From NCBI GenBank assembly GCA_964390495.1, contig CAYMIN010000001.1, positions 62,001 to 126,000 of the forward strand: a DNA stretch of 64,000 bases. The letters run 5' to 3'. Below the pieces are notes generated by a model that made no database searches, had not been told where the DNA came from, and saw only the letters and a list, made by a program, of their open reading frames with translations. This stretch comes from UBA11051 sp964390495. GTDB lineage: Bacteria; Armatimonadota; Zipacnadia; Zipacnadales; UBA11051. A program made the translations under genes and the position numbers. Shown one piece after another: positions 47,242 through 57,405 of the stretch; within the stretch, counting starts at the first letter, position 1, and every line of letters starts with the position of its first letter.

Positions 47242-50200
47242 CTATTGGGTGACCTGCAGGGCATAGACGCTGCCGTCGTCACAGGTGGCTACGATTTCCT
47301 TGGTCGCCGGGTTGCCGTCCAGTTCGCAGACCGCCACATGGCGCATCCACCCGGCGCCGCGGTACCAGGCGAGCACCTCGCCCTCGGCGCTGACGACCTT
47401 CAGAGTATTGTCCTCGCAGGCGCAGATGATCTCAGGTGTGTCATCGCCCAGCACGTCACCTATCGCGATGTCGCGGGTCGCGGCCAGCAGGTTGCTTTGC
47501 CACATCAAGGCGCCGTCTGAGTCGAAGGCGTAGAGAATGTAATTCCTCGAAGCCCCCACGCTTTCCAGCTTGCCGTCACCGTTCAGGTCGGCGATAACCA
47601 CCGCCGTGACGTCGCTACCGGTGTCGTACATCGGCATCTCGCGGCCCTGCCATTCCTGGAACCAAAGTCTGCCGGAGCGGTCGCCGACAAGTAGCTCGGC
47701 TTTACCATTGCCATCAAAGTCCGCACAGGCGAGGGCAGTAGTCGGGCCGCCTCTGGCCACGCCACGCAGCAGCTTGCCCGTCGAATCGTACACCTGGACC
47801 GCGATAGAGCTGATATTGCCCATGAGCACTTCCTTCAGCCCGTCACCATCGAGGTCACAGACGGTGACAGCACTGGGCGTGTGGGCCCAGCAGCACTCAT
47901 CCCAGATTAGCTGGCCGTTGTGATCGTAGGCGTAGGCGCGCCAGTTGGCCGAGCCGATGATTATCTCGGCATCACCGTCATTGTCAATATCGGAGTTGGT
48001 AGCCAATACCAGGCGGCCGGTGAAGGGCTTGACGCCGCGATAGTGAGGACGGGCGTAGGTTCGTGGCGGCGGCATGACGGTGAAATTCTCAGTGCCGTCT
48101 TCCTTGACCGAATACATCTGCTTGTCATCGCAGGCTGCGACGATCTGGTACTCGCCATCGCCGAGGCTGTTGACGGCGGTGAGGTCGTTGATGGCGGCGG
48201 GAACGCGGTAGCGCCACAAGGCCGAGCCGTCAGCGCTGAGGGCGTGGAGGACCATATCGGTGCCACCGATGAAGACCTCGTCGCGGCCGTCGCCGTCAAT
48301 GTCAGCCACCTGCACGGCGTTGAGGTGGAAGCCGCTGATGGCGATATCCGCCTTGGCTGCAATGGAGCTTATCTCCACTGAGTCGAGATAGACGTTGTGG
48401 GCTTTGGTGTAGGGCACGCACTCGATGCGCACGTAGCGGCCCTTCATCGCCTCCTCAACGTGCAGGGGATAGGGCACCATCACGTCTTGCAGCGGATCCG
48501 TGATGTCTCGCCGGCCGAACAGCCGCTTATCGCCGGCGAAATTGTCATCGCTCAGCCAGATGTTGATACGCTTGACGCCGCAGCCACCGTTGAAGGTGAG
48601 CAGTTGGCGGGAGTTGACGACGATTTCGGAGATCTTGACAGGCTTGACCAGCTCGATGTCCAGAACCAGGGTCTCGCCGTCGGGGAACATGAGGTTGCCG
48701 TTGTTGCTGAGCAGTTGGGGAGGCTCGGTCCCGGAGGCGACTCCGGTCTGCTCCGGCGTCATTGCTGTGAGGTTGGCTCTGATCTTGTTGCCGGCTACGG
48801 GGGCCACATTGGCATAGGCGTGGAAGTCATTGTACTCCCACAGCTCCGTCAGCTTCTCTCCGGTGCCCGGAACTCGTCTCTCCTCACCGGCAGCCGCTGA
48901 TGCGTACCGGCGGTAGCCCTCGTCAAGCGCCTCAACGATGCCCTGCAGAGCCAACCCGTCAAGAGGCTGCAGCTTCAGGGCGTGGGTTCCGGCCTCAAAC
49001 GTCTCGGTCTTCTCGCCGTCAGCGGAGGCATAGGTGACCTCGACCTGCTCGGTGGCCTGCATCTGCGCCTCGCCGGTGACGAGGTTGACCTGGACATTGA
49101 CCGGCACGCTGGATGTCAGCAGCGGGCCCCGGACCCGCAGCCTGGTCGTCGCAGCTGCCGTGAGAGCCTCAGCGGTTAGATGGAAGGCGGCCGCCCGGAT
49201 GACCACGCCGGGCAGTGCGCTGGCGTGGTTGATGCCCGCGGCGGCGAGCTTGCCGTCATCGTTGATGATATACGTTGTACTGTCCTCGCCGGCGCGGTAT
49301 GCGTCAACGTGCTGGACATCGCCTTCGAGGTTGGCGGTGTAGAAGAGATTGGCGAACTGGTAGGCGTCTCCGCGCTCCATGTCGGATTTTGCCGCCTGCA
49401 CCAGCGCGCGGGCCTCGGTGAGTGCGAAGGGCTGGGCGTTGAGCGAGGTGCCTGCTGATTCTTTCTCGGACAGCGCTGCATCTGAGGCGATGACGAGGTT
49501 GAAGCGGCCCGCACCCTTTTCGGATGCCCAGCGGCGTCCCTGGAGCTTGGCATTGCCCTGGGTGCGCCAGATGCACTGGAAGCTATACTGCGCCGGGTCA
49601 AGGCACTGCAGGTCATCTACCACCAGGAAGTAGCGCCCCTGGGGCCAGATGACGGCACGATCCCAGCACACGCCGTTGTAGTCGTCGAGGCGAGATTCGA
49701 ACATGCCCACCTCGGGAAAAGCGGCCTCGGCGGTGACCTGCGCCAGCTCCGGCGTCCACCCCGCCCAGCCGTCCTTGAGTATGGTCACGGTGTTGTGCTC
49801 GCTGAGCGAGGGGATCATATAGCCGTCGTCATACAGTCGGGTCTCGCCCTTGTCCGAGTAGTTGATGATGGCGTTGGCGTCGGGGTGACAGTGCCCCCCA
49901 TAGCCGAAGCCGCTGATGCAGACGTACTGGTCCTGAGGGTCGAAGCCGCTGCGGAATGAGACCTTGTCAAAGCAGTCGCCAATAGGGAAGTGGCGCGTCT
50001 TCTCGTAGCTTTGGCGGTCGTAGATCCACTCTGCCAGCGGCGCCTTGTTGACGCCCAGCAGATCATCGGGCCGCTGTCTGGGGATTATCTCGGGCGGGAC
50101 CCAGTAACGGTTGGGGCCACGGCCATGGTGCTCCCACCACCACAGGTAACGGCCATCCTTGTATAACCAGGCGGCGAGCGAATAGGCGTTGACCATGTAC

Positions 50201-51465
50201 GGAGCGCCCAATCCGCTGGCGTCACCGAAGCCGGAGACCTGGCCCAGATTGGTGGTAATCAGCATGTCGTAGTCGGCCATCTTGCGTAGGCAGTCCATGT
50301 CAAAGAAGCGCCAGTCAGGCCGGTTCAGCGCCCAGTCATAATTGCCGGTCAGAGTAATGTCGCCATAACCGGGACAGTCCTCGGTGACCTTCCAATTGAT
50401 GATGTTGGGCTCATTGTAAATGTCCATATTGTCAAGGATCTGCTTGCCGATCGGCAGCTCCGGGAAGTAGCGGGTGAAGTACATCCCGGCAAAGCCTGCG
50501 CCGGTGGCATTCCAGTCGTTGCCGTGCGGCATCGCTGAGGCCCGGAACATCTGTTTGGCGTAAAGGATCCGGTTCGCGAAACGGTGGAAGATGTTGGCCA
50601 GTTCGAGCCGCTCCTGGTCGGTGAAGGCCGGGCCTTCATCAATGCTGTCGTACTGATTGAAGATATAACGGCAGGTGCGGACATCGTCAGCGGTGCCCTC
50701 GGCCTCCTGCAACGTGTCGAGCTTTCTCATTGCGGCCAGGAAGACTTGGGCCCATTGCGGGTGGCCGGTTGTGAAGTAAGAGCTGGCATATGTCGCCGCC
50801 AACCCACCCATAGTCCGCGAGGAGGTCTCGTTCTCGATCTGCCTGAGATAGCTGGCAACGGCGTCTTCAGTGGGTGGCGCGCCTGCCCCCGTCACCTCGA
50901 TCAGCGGACCGACGCTGCCGCCGGGGCTGGCCTTCAGTATCTCGATGAAGCGGTCAACGCCCGCCTCGCAGCCTGCCGGAGTTGTGCTGCCGATATATAC
51001 CACGTTCTTACCGGTCAGCCACGGGTTGTGGACGGTGCGGATGACGTAGGTGGCCTCACCCTTCGGCCAGGACCAGTCGCAGCTTACCAGCGAGCGGTGA
51101 TACAGCTTCTCGACGATGGGGTTGTTGGCGAAAACGCCCAGCGCGATGATGTTGGTGGTCTTCACGGTGTCTTCGGGAATCTCGCCTGCTCGCTTCAGCT
51201 CCAAAGCGCCTCCGCAGACCTCCTTGATGGCCGCAGCCAGCTTTGTAGCAGCCTCGCCGTAGCCAGTCTGGTCGGGGGCGGCGATGATACAGCTCGGTGC
51301 GCCGTCGGTGACCAGGGCGGTGTCGAGATACATCTCCCTCAGCTCGCCAATCTCCGGTATGTCGGCGGCCCAGCCGAGCGCACCCGTAGCGAGCAAAGTC
51401 AGTGCAAATACCACACAGCGCATCCTGCCTGCTCGTGACCTGGTCATCACAGAACTGCGCTTCAT
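47242..51465 (-). CDS. Heparinase II/III-like polysaccharide lyase fused to discoidin-like and VCBS/FG-GAP repeats
   Basis: A 1407-residue secreted protein with a signal peptide (VVFALTLLATGALGWA). An N-terminal domain is followed by an (alpha/alpha) toroid of about 400 residues. A heparinase II/III-type beta-sandwich then carries the signature HCHPDANAIINYSDKGETRL and SEHNTVTI. Around 900-1040 there is a discoidin-like region (KISEIVVNSRQL, GRYVRIECV). The C-terminus has at least six FG-GAP/VCBS-like repeats (ADIDGDGRDEVFIGG, CDLDGDGLKEVLMG, ADFDGNGKAELLVG, ADLNGDGKLESVGA) that form a beta-propeller. ATG 51465 has GAGGAG about 10 nt upstream. It is divergent from the GH42-like gene and shares a 182-bp intergenic region with it. 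Confidence 0.83.
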   Translation of the reverse strand: MKRSSVMTRSRAGRMRCVVFALTLLATGALGWAADIPEIGELREMYLDTALVTDGAPSCIIAAPDQTGYGEAATKLAAAIKEVCGGALELKRAGEIPEDTVKTTNIIALGVFANNPIVEKLYHRSLVSCDWSWPKGEATYVIRTVHNPWLTGKNVVYIGSTTPAGCEAGVDRFIEILKASPGGSVGPLIEVTGAGAPPTEDAVASYLRQIENETSSRTMGGLAATYASSYFTTGHPQWAQVFLAAMRKLDTLQEAEGTADDVRTCRYIFNQYDSIDEGPAFTDQERLELANIFHRFANRILYAKQMFRASAMPHGNDWNATGAGFAGMYFTRYFPELPIGKQILDNMDIYNEPNIINWKVTEDCPGYGDITLTGNYDWALNRPDWRFFDMDCLRKMADYDMLITTNLGQVSGFGDASGLGAPYMVNAYSLAAWLYKDGRYLWWWEHHGRGPNRYWVPPEIIPRQRPDDLLGVNKAPLAEWIYDRQSYEKTRHFPIGDCFDKVSFRSGFDPQDQYVCISGFGYGGHCHPDANAIINYSDKGETRLYDDGYMIPSLSEHNTVTILKDGWAGWTPELAQVTAEAAFPEVGMFESRLDDYNGVCWDRAVIWPQGRYFLVVDDLQCLDPAQYSFQCIWRTQGNAKLQGRRWASEKGAGRFNLVIASDAALSEKESAGTSLNAQPFALTEARALVQAAKSDMERGDAYQFANLFYTANLEGDVQHVDAYRAGEDSTTYIINDDGKLAAAGINHASALPGVVIRAAAFHLTAEALTAAATTRLRVRGPLLTSSVPVNVQVNLVTGEAQMQATEQVEVTYASADGEKTETFEAGTHALKLQPLDGLALQGIVEALDEGYRRYASAAAGEERRVPGTGEKLTELWEYNDFHAYANVAPVAGNKIRANLTAMTPEQTGVASGTEPPQLLSNNGNLMFPDGETLVLDIELVKPVKISEIVVNSRQLLTFNGGCGVKRINIWLSDDNFAGDKRLFGRRDITDPLQDVMVPYPLHVEEAMKGRYVRIECVPYTKAHNVYLDSVEISSIAAKADIAISGFHLNAVQVADIDGDGRDEVFIGGTDMVLHALSADGSALWRYRVPAAINDLTAVNSLGDGEYQIVAACDDKQMYSVKEDGTENFTVMPPPRTYARPHYRGVKPFTGRLVLATNSDIDNDGDAEIIIGSANWRAYAYDHNGQLIWDECCWAHTPSAVTVCDLDGDGLKEVLMGNISSIAVQVYDSTGKLLRGVARGGPTTALACADFDGNGKAELLVGDRSGRLWFQEWQGREMPMYDTGSDVTAVVIADLNGDGKLESVGASRNYILYAFDSDGALMWQSNLLAATRDIAIGDVLGDDTPEIICACEDNTLKVVSAEGEVLAWYRGAGWMRHVAVCELDGNPATKEIVATCDDGSVYALQVTQ

Positions 51466-51647
51466 TTTTCAGGCTCCTCTGATTGGCCCCTATCTCGGTT
51501 GACTCAAGTTGTGCTTACGTGTCTGTGATATGGTTCGGCGCTGCACCTGCTTCCACCTGTTGATAGCTGCAGGTAAAGGACTCGCAGAAAACGAAGTCAA
51601 CTGCCAGACCAAGCGCTTTGAGGATGTACCGATGGGAGGCCAAAACG

Positions 51648-54600
51648 GTGCGAACCCTTGCTCTGACGCCAGTTGTGGTCGCGCTGACGGTGTGCTTTGC
51701 CGATGCCCGGCAGTTCACCATGCCCGTGGTGCCCGCCGGACCGGAGTTGCACGGCGACCTGTCCAGCCCGGTCTGGCAGCAAGCCGTCAAGCTGGGAGAT
51801 TTCGTCGCCACCGACGAAGTCAGCAAGCCCCAAGCACCGACGGAAGTGCTCGCCATCTGTGACGCAGAGCACCTGTACGTGGCCTTCATCTGCCACGAGC
51901 CCCTGATGGGTCAACTGGTCACCGAAACCTCCGGGCACGACGGACCGGTTGTCACGGACGACTGCGTGGAGCTCGCCCTGGATGTGACCAACGGCAAGGT
52001 CCAGGTGTACAACTGGATTGCCAACTCCCGCGGGATCATCTGGGATGCCCTGCATTGCCCCACCGGCGGCGGCTGGCGGTGGGATTCCGCAGCTACGGCC
52101 AAGTGCAGTGTGCAGGATGATCGTTGGGTCTGTGAACTGAGAATCCCCTTCGACGACGTGGGCGCAAAGCCGCAGCCGGGTGAGGTCTGGGGCCTGAACT
52201 TCTGCCGCACTCGGCGAGCGGGCGGGCAGGAGCTGAACTCGTGGTGTCCGGCCCAAAGCGGCTTCGCCGATCCGGACAACTTCGGGGAAGCCCGGTTTGC
52301 GCCCTCGCCGGGGAAGGTGCGAATAAGCGTGCTTTCTCGCGGCGGGGTCTCGGCGGATGCTGACGAGCAGAGGCCAAATCTCTTCTCCGTGCTAGCCGAT
52401 AACGGCGGCCCCGGCTCCGCCACCGTCCGGCTCGAAATGAGCATGGACGGCGAGACCGTGGTTACTAAGGAGGCCGTAGTTGCGGCGGGCCGGTCTGAGA
52501 CCTTACAACTGCCTTATATGGTACCGTACCCAGGGCAGCCTGTTTTCGGCTTCCGGGTACTGGTGGACGGGGAGCAGCGCTATCAGAGCGAGTTGCGGGC
52601 GGTGGAGCCTACCTACCGGGGCCCGCGCTCGTGGGTGCTTAGCGATCCGCTGTTCGAAGAGGTCCTGAGTGATGAGCCGCCCGGTCTGCGCCGTGAAGGT
52701 GTGCTGATCTGGGGACATCTCAACGATGTCTCGCTACTGCGCGAGACGGCCAAGCGTTTCGCGGTCCGCTATACGGAGGACGAGGCCTATCGCGAGCACG
52801 GCCTCCACGGACTTCACCTAATCGGCCACGCGGTGCGGCAGAGAGTGCCTGGTGACCCGTGGACGCGCTGGAATGTCACCAATGTCCCGGTCAGCCCGCA
52901 GACGGCCCCGGAGGTCTCCTGGATACTGGACCCGCGCTCGATTGACTACCATATCGAGTTCATGGAAAAAGTGCTGACCATGTCGCATCCGCTGGTGTGG
53001 GGCCTTTTCGCCGGTGACGAACTCGACGGCCATGCCCTGAGGCAGGGGGCGCAACTCATGGCCAAGCCGGGAGATTACAGCTACATCAAGCAAGCAGACG
53101 AAGAGGTCAGGCAGGAATACGGAGGAGGGAAGTGGGGCATCCCGGCGGGGATCAGAGAGCAGGACCCCAACCCCTATAAGTGGATCGCCTACCGCCGCTG
53201 GTGCAATGCCAAGATGCGACAGCGACATCGCCGCCTGCACGAGCTGGTCAGGCGCTATGAGCCTGACATGCCGATCGTCTCGGCGGATGCCGAGGGCGGG
53301 CTGCACCCCTACGAGTGGAGCAGCCAGGCCGAGTATTTCGACATCTTCACGGCCCAGTACGCGCCCAGAGGTAACCCGTGGCGGGCCGAGGTCGGGTGCA
53401 TGTCCAAGATCATCAGCGATCTCACCGGCAAGGAGTTCTGGCCCGCTGCGCATGTTGAGAACTACCGCATCGCCCCCACGCCGGAGGAGACGGTTGAGGA
53501 GTTGAGCCAGGTCTTCCGCAACGGCGGCAGCGGTCTGCACTTCTTCCTGCCCGATACCGCCAATGGGCCCAAACTCGTGGGCGACACCAGGTCCTGCTAT
53601 TTCGGCTCGCCCCGGCGCTGGCATACGCTGATGAACTTAGTGGATTTGCTCCGGTCCATGCCGATCCCCAAATACCCGGAATATGAGCGGACCGCGGTCT
53701 TGTTCAATGACGATACGCTGGCGGCCACGCCCTATGATGCCGAGCGGCCCTATGCGGAGAACACGGAGGCCTGTTACACGACGCTGGGACCGGTGGCGCG
53801 CTCCTGGTTCAGATTCGTTGACTGTGCCCAGGTGATCGCGTGGCCCGCCTTGCGCGATCGCTTCGACATCATCTATGTACCCGCTGCCAGGTACCAGCGT
53901 ACCGAAGTCGTGTCCAAGCTGCGCGCTTTCGTCGCAGCCGGCGGCACGTTGATCTGTGGCGATTGCCACGCCTTTGAGACCGATATTCTAGGAAATGACA
54001 CAGTTTCTGCGCGCACCGAGCTGTTCGGCGTAACGGTCGGAGATAAGCTGGCGGTCACGAAGCTAGCCCCTGGCGCGGCCGGCCTGGGCGAGGAGCTTCC
54101 GCTCTACGGCGATGCGTATAGCCTGACACCGGGTGCGCAAGTCGAAGTCATGGCGACCTACGAGGATGGCTCGCCGGCCATAACTGCAAACAGCTTGGGC
54201 CGGGGCCGGGCGATTCTGTTCGGCTCTAATCCCTTCAGCCTCACTGCTATCGCCGACAGTGACTGGCGCAGCTTCTTCACCAACTGGGTCGAGGCAACGG
54301 GCGCACCGACCGGTCTGGACATCTGGCGCTTCGAGTTCCCCCGCAGCGTCATCTGGGAGGAACTGCAACAGCCGGGCTTCTGCCTCACCAACAACCGCGT
54401 TGTCTGGCAAGAAGAGAAGCCACATTACCTGCAGAATCGCGCGGTCGGCGCGACCTATCAGTACTCGCCGGCTCCCGACGCGATGCCCGACATTGCTGCG
54501 GCGGGTGACGCTATCCCGTGCGCAGAGGGTCACCTGACCGACCGTCGCAAGGCAATCAAGGCCCGCAAGGTAGCGCCCTACCGTTCCGCGCCATACGAGC

Positions 54601-54938
54601 TGCCGGCCAGCCGCTGGATGGTTGGGTGGGAAATCACCGACGCGGTATCAGTGACCTTCGACCTGCAAAAGCCGTGGACGCCGCTGGAAGTGAAGCTGTG
54701 GTTCTGTGATACGATGCCGGCGGTGACAGTGGAGGGCAGCCGCGATGGACAGCAATGGCAGCCGCTCGGGAGTGCGCCACCAGATGAGGCCGGCGAGGAT
54801 GTCTATGATATGGTCATCCCGCTCGACCAGGCGCTGGCTTGCCGCCATCTGCGGGTCAACTTCGCTACTCGCCAAGCGGGTCAGAAACTGACCCTGGTGG
54901 AGGTCGAGGTGTGGGGAGACGAGCTGGACGAACATTGA
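51648..54938 (+). CDS. Secreted multidomain GH42-like protein with DOMON/CBM9-like and discoidin-like domains
   Basis: A 1096-residue secreted protein. A signal peptide (TLALTPVVVALTVCFADA) is followed by a DOMON/CBM9-like domain (about 25-215: GDLSSPVWQQAVKLGDF ... VWGLNFCRTRRAG). The central part (about 430-640) is barrel-like, with WGLFAGDELDGHALR and DMPIVSADAEGG. A region at about 690-890 has the beta-galactosidase trimerisation-like pattern (IIYVPAARYQRTEVVSKLRAFVAAGGTLICGD, GRGRAILFGSNPF) of GH42 enzymes. The C-terminus is discoidin-like. Start GTG 51648 is chosen because GGGAGG lies 8 nt upstream. Catalytic residues were not assigned. Polysaccharide degradation outside the cytoplasm is likely. 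Confidence 0.78.
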   Translation: MRTLALTPVVVALTVCFADARQFTMPVVPAGPELHGDLSSPVWQQAVKLGDFVATDEVSKPQAPTEVLAICDAEHLYVAFICHEPLMGQLVTETSGHDGPVVTDDCVELALDVTNGKVQVYNWIANSRGIIWDALHCPTGGGWRWDSAATAKCSVQDDRWVCELRIPFDDVGAKPQPGEVWGLNFCRTRRAGGQELNSWCPAQSGFADPDNFGEARFAPSPGKVRISVLSRGGVSADADEQRPNLFSVLADNGGPGSATVRLEMSMDGETVVTKEAVVAAGRSETLQLPYMVPYPGQPVFGFRVLVDGEQRYQSELRAVEPTYRGPRSWVLSDPLFEEVLSDEPPGLRREGVLIWGHLNDVSLLRETAKRFAVRYTEDEAYREHGLHGLHLIGHAVRQRVPGDPWTRWNVTNVPVSPQTAPEVSWILDPRSIDYHIEFMEKVLTMSHPLVWGLFAGDELDGHALRQGAQLMAKPGDYSYIKQADEEVRQEYGGGKWGIPAGIREQDPNPYKWIAYRRWCNAKMRQRHRRLHELVRRYEPDMPIVSADAEGGLHPYEWSSQAEYFDIFTAQYAPRGNPWRAEVGCMSKIISDLTGKEFWPAAHVENYRIAPTPEETVEELSQVFRNGGSGLHFFLPDTANGPKLVGDTRSCYFGSPRRWHTLMNLVDLLRSMPIPKYPEYERTAVLFNDDTLAATPYDAERPYAENTEACYTTLGPVARSWFRFVDCAQVIAWPALRDRFDIIYVPAARYQRTEVVSKLRAFVAAGGTLICGDCHAFETDILGNDTVSARTELFGVTVGDKLAVTKLAPGAAGLGEELPLYGDAYSLTPGAQVEVMATYEDGSPAITANSLGRGRAILFGSNPFSLTAIADSDWRSFFTNWVEATGAPTGLDIWRFEFPRSVIWEELQQPGFCLTNNRVVWQEEKPHYLQNRAVGATYQYSPAPDAMPDIAAAGDAIPCAEGHLTDRRKAIKARKVAPYRSAPYELPASRWMVGWEITDAVSVTFDLQKPWTPLEVKLWFCDTMPAVTVEGSRDGQQWQPLGSAPPDEAGEDVYDMVIPLDQALACRHLRVNFATRQAGQKLTLVEVEVWGDELDEH

Positions 54939-55030
54939 GACCAGACAAGAGTGAAGGGCCTGAGATACCTCAGGTGTGTAAGCCTCCCCCACTCTCTGCC
55001 CGGTACCGGTCTGCGCGCAACTTGCCTCCC

Positions 55031-57382
55031 TCACTCCTGCTCCATACCGGCGAGCAGCGCCACCGTTTCAGGGCAGCCGTAAACGCTGGATGAGTAGGTC
55101 TTGCCGAAGCCCCGCAGCTCCTCGGGATCGGCCAGAGTTGCCGCGACTGATTTGAGGCGCTCGAACTTGGCCGCCCACGCCTTGCGCAAAATCTGCAAGT
55201 GCTCAGGGTCGCCCGCGAGCTTAACACTGCTCGCCAGGGCCATGATTATGACGCCGCTCTGCCGGATGTTGCCGGTTGCCGGGCAGGAGGTATAGCGCCA
55301 GTCGCTGGCTTCATCGCGCCAGGTATCGTTGTTGAGGTGAGTTATCCCGCGCCTTACTGCCTCCGGGATGCGCTCATCACCCGAGAGTTCATAGTAGCGG
55401 CTCAGGCCGTTGAGTCGGACCGCCGTGATGAAGCCGGCCTCGCCGACGTGTTTGCGGGTGGTGCAGTAGCAGTGGCCCCAGGGTAGCTCATAGAGCCAGC
55501 CGCCACAGTTGGGGTCCTGTTCGCCGAGGGCGTCTTCGGCTAGGAGCTTCATGGCCTGTAGATAGCGATCATCCGGGGTTATATCATAGGCTCCGGCGAT
55601 GGCGAGCATCGTCCAGCCGTTGGTCCGTCCACAGTGGCTCCAGCCCTTGAATTGAAACTCCCGGTCCTCAACCAGCTTGGCGAGGTTGGCGCCGATTCTC
55701 TCCACCGTCTCTTTCACCCAGGGATCCCCGGTGAGGAAGTAGTGGTACGCCATGCCCTGGGTGAAGATATGGCCGAGGTTGTAGGGGTCGAGGCACAGGT
55801 ACGGGTCCTTGCGCTTGCCGATGCCGAGCGAGACATACAGCTCGCGGACCTGTGCCACGCTGTGAAAGCCCCCTACATGGCCGATAGAGTGTTCGTGCAC
55901 CATGCCGGGGCGAATGGGGTAAGTAGGGTCTTCGCCCACATCCTCCACGAAATAGCGTTTGAGGTTTTCATTGATGAAATGGATCACGTCAACCTCACTC
56001 ATGTGACGGGCGGCGATGTCGCCTGCGTACAGGTACTTCGGATCGCCCGTTCTGGCGAACTGAACCAGCACGTGTTTGGGTGTATCGTACTCGTGATTGC
56101 CCCAGTTGCAGCCACGTTCGCCCCACCAGTCGCCCCAATTCATCGCTCCGTAGTCTCGCTGCAGCTCGATTGATTGGCAATAGGCGTCGAAAAGGTTCTC
56201 GGCCCACTCGTCGTATTCGGCCATACCGGGGCTGCCGGCGGCGACGATCTCGCCCCACACACCGGTGGCAATAGCCTGTGCCGGATCAGCAGCAGGTACC
56301 AAGGGGGCGTTGGCGGCTTGGGCCAGAGCAGCGCCATCCCCGCCGAGGTCCAGCCATACTTGCCAGCGTCTGGCCTGGCCGGTCCGCAAACGATAGCAGT
56401 TGTCCTCAAACAAATAATCGTGCTTGTACCACGGCTGCATGTGGTCGAAGGCGCCGGCCTCGAAGCGCGGGAAAAGCCCGATTCTGAGCGAAGCGGGAGT
56501 CACCTCCAGAGCCTTGGGCCACTGCTGCCAGAAATCCCGCAGCGCCACGGCCACGGTCCCGTCAGTATCATTGATCTCGGCCCACCCCGGGGCCCTCGCG
56601 CCCTTGCCCGAAGCACCCTCCAGCAGATAGCTCTCATCATCAATCTGCAACAGGCGCACGGGAGATTGCTGCTGGCCCTCCCAGGCTGGCTGGCCTCCGA
56701 GGGCGGCGGAGCAGATGCCTTTGAGCGGGATCATCTCGAGTCTGATCTCGCGCACTCGCTGAATCATGCCAGCCTCGGCATCAATGAGGATCAATGGCTC
56801 GATAAGAACCCTCGACAGCCCGGCAAAGACCGATACCCAGATACGGAAGCTGAACAGACGCTCTCCTGCCGCATCCCGGAAAGAGCCGGTTAGGGCCAGC
56901 GTGGAGCGCAATTGCCCCTCTGTCTGGACCGTGACCGAATCGGCAGCAGCATAGTAATCCTGCCCGTCACAGTCGGTCACGGAAAAGCCGATGTCAAGGC
57001 GGTCGGAAATGCGCAGTAGGCCGCTTCCCCCTGCAACCACCTCTATGTTGCCGGATCTGAGAGCCGTCGGCGAGCCCTGGCTTAGCTCCACCACAACGCC
57101 AGGTGCGGCCGGCGAAACCTCGTCACCCCAAATAAGGGTATAGTTCTGTTCGCCCTCAGGCGGCGGCTCAGCCTGGAAATCAAGCAGCACCCAGCGGGCG
57201 CTGTTGTCATCCCAGCGAGCAAGGACGGAGGTTTGGCACGGCAGCGGTTGTCCGTGCTCGTCACGGAGGACAAAGTGCGCGCCTTCAGGAGCGGCGCCTT
57301 TAGCAACCGGCACCCCGCCTCGGACCGGTCGCAGCAGCTTGAGCCCGGTACTGTCTTGAACGGAAATGCTGAGTTGTTCCAT
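55031..57382 (-). CDS. YetA/PcRGLX-like (exo-rhamnogalacturonan lyase-like) protein
   Basis: A 783-residue protein without an obvious signal peptide, so possibly cytoplasmic. The N-terminal RIFT-type beta barrel is suggested by LLRPVRGGVPVAKGAAPE and PCQTSVLARWDDNSARWVLLDF. A second beta domain covers about 110-330. An alpha/alpha toroid (about 370-760) has WGDWWGERGCNWGNHEYD, HEHSIGHVGGFHS and FKGWSHCGRTNGWTMLAIAGAY. This three-domain order matches the PcRGLX/YetA family. Ligand and activity are not proven by the sequence. It is the second gene of a pair, 23 bp after the heparinase-like gene at 57406-60879. Confidence 0.75.
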   Translation of the reverse strand: MEQLSISVQDSTGLKLLRPVRGGVPVAKGAAPEGAHFVLRDEHGQPLPCQTSVLARWDDNSARWVLLDFQAEPPPEGEQNYTLIWGDEVSPAAPGVVVELSQGSPTALRSGNIEVVAGGSGLLRISDRLDIGFSVTDCDGQDYYAAADSVTVQTEGQLRSTLALTGSFRDAAGERLFSFRIWVSVFAGLSRVLIEPLILIDAEAGMIQRVREIRLEMIPLKGICSAALGGQPAWEGQQQSPVRLLQIDDESYLLEGASGKGARAPGWAEINDTDGTVAVALRDFWQQWPKALEVTPASLRIGLFPRFEAGAFDHMQPWYKHDYLFEDNCYRLRTGQARRWQVWLDLGGDGAALAQAANAPLVPAADPAQAIATGVWGEIVAAGSPGMAEYDEWAENLFDAYCQSIELQRDYGAMNWGDWWGERGCNWGNHEYDTPKHVLVQFARTGDPKYLYAGDIAARHMSEVDVIHFINENLKRYFVEDVGEDPTYPIRPGMVHEHSIGHVGGFHSVAQVRELYVSLGIGKRKDPYLCLDPYNLGHIFTQGMAYHYFLTGDPWVKETVERIGANLAKLVEDREFQFKGWSHCGRTNGWTMLAIAGAYDITPDDRYLQAMKLLAEDALGEQDPNCGGWLYELPWGHCYCTTRKHVGEAGFITAVRLNGLSRYYELSGDERIPEAVRRGITHLNNDTWRDEASDWRYTSCPATGNIRQSGVIIMALASSVKLAGDPEHLQILRKAWAAKFERLKSVAATLADPEELRGFGKTYSSSVYGCPETVALLAGMEQE

Positions 57383-57405
57383 CTGTTACCCGCTTTCTGT
57401 GTTTT

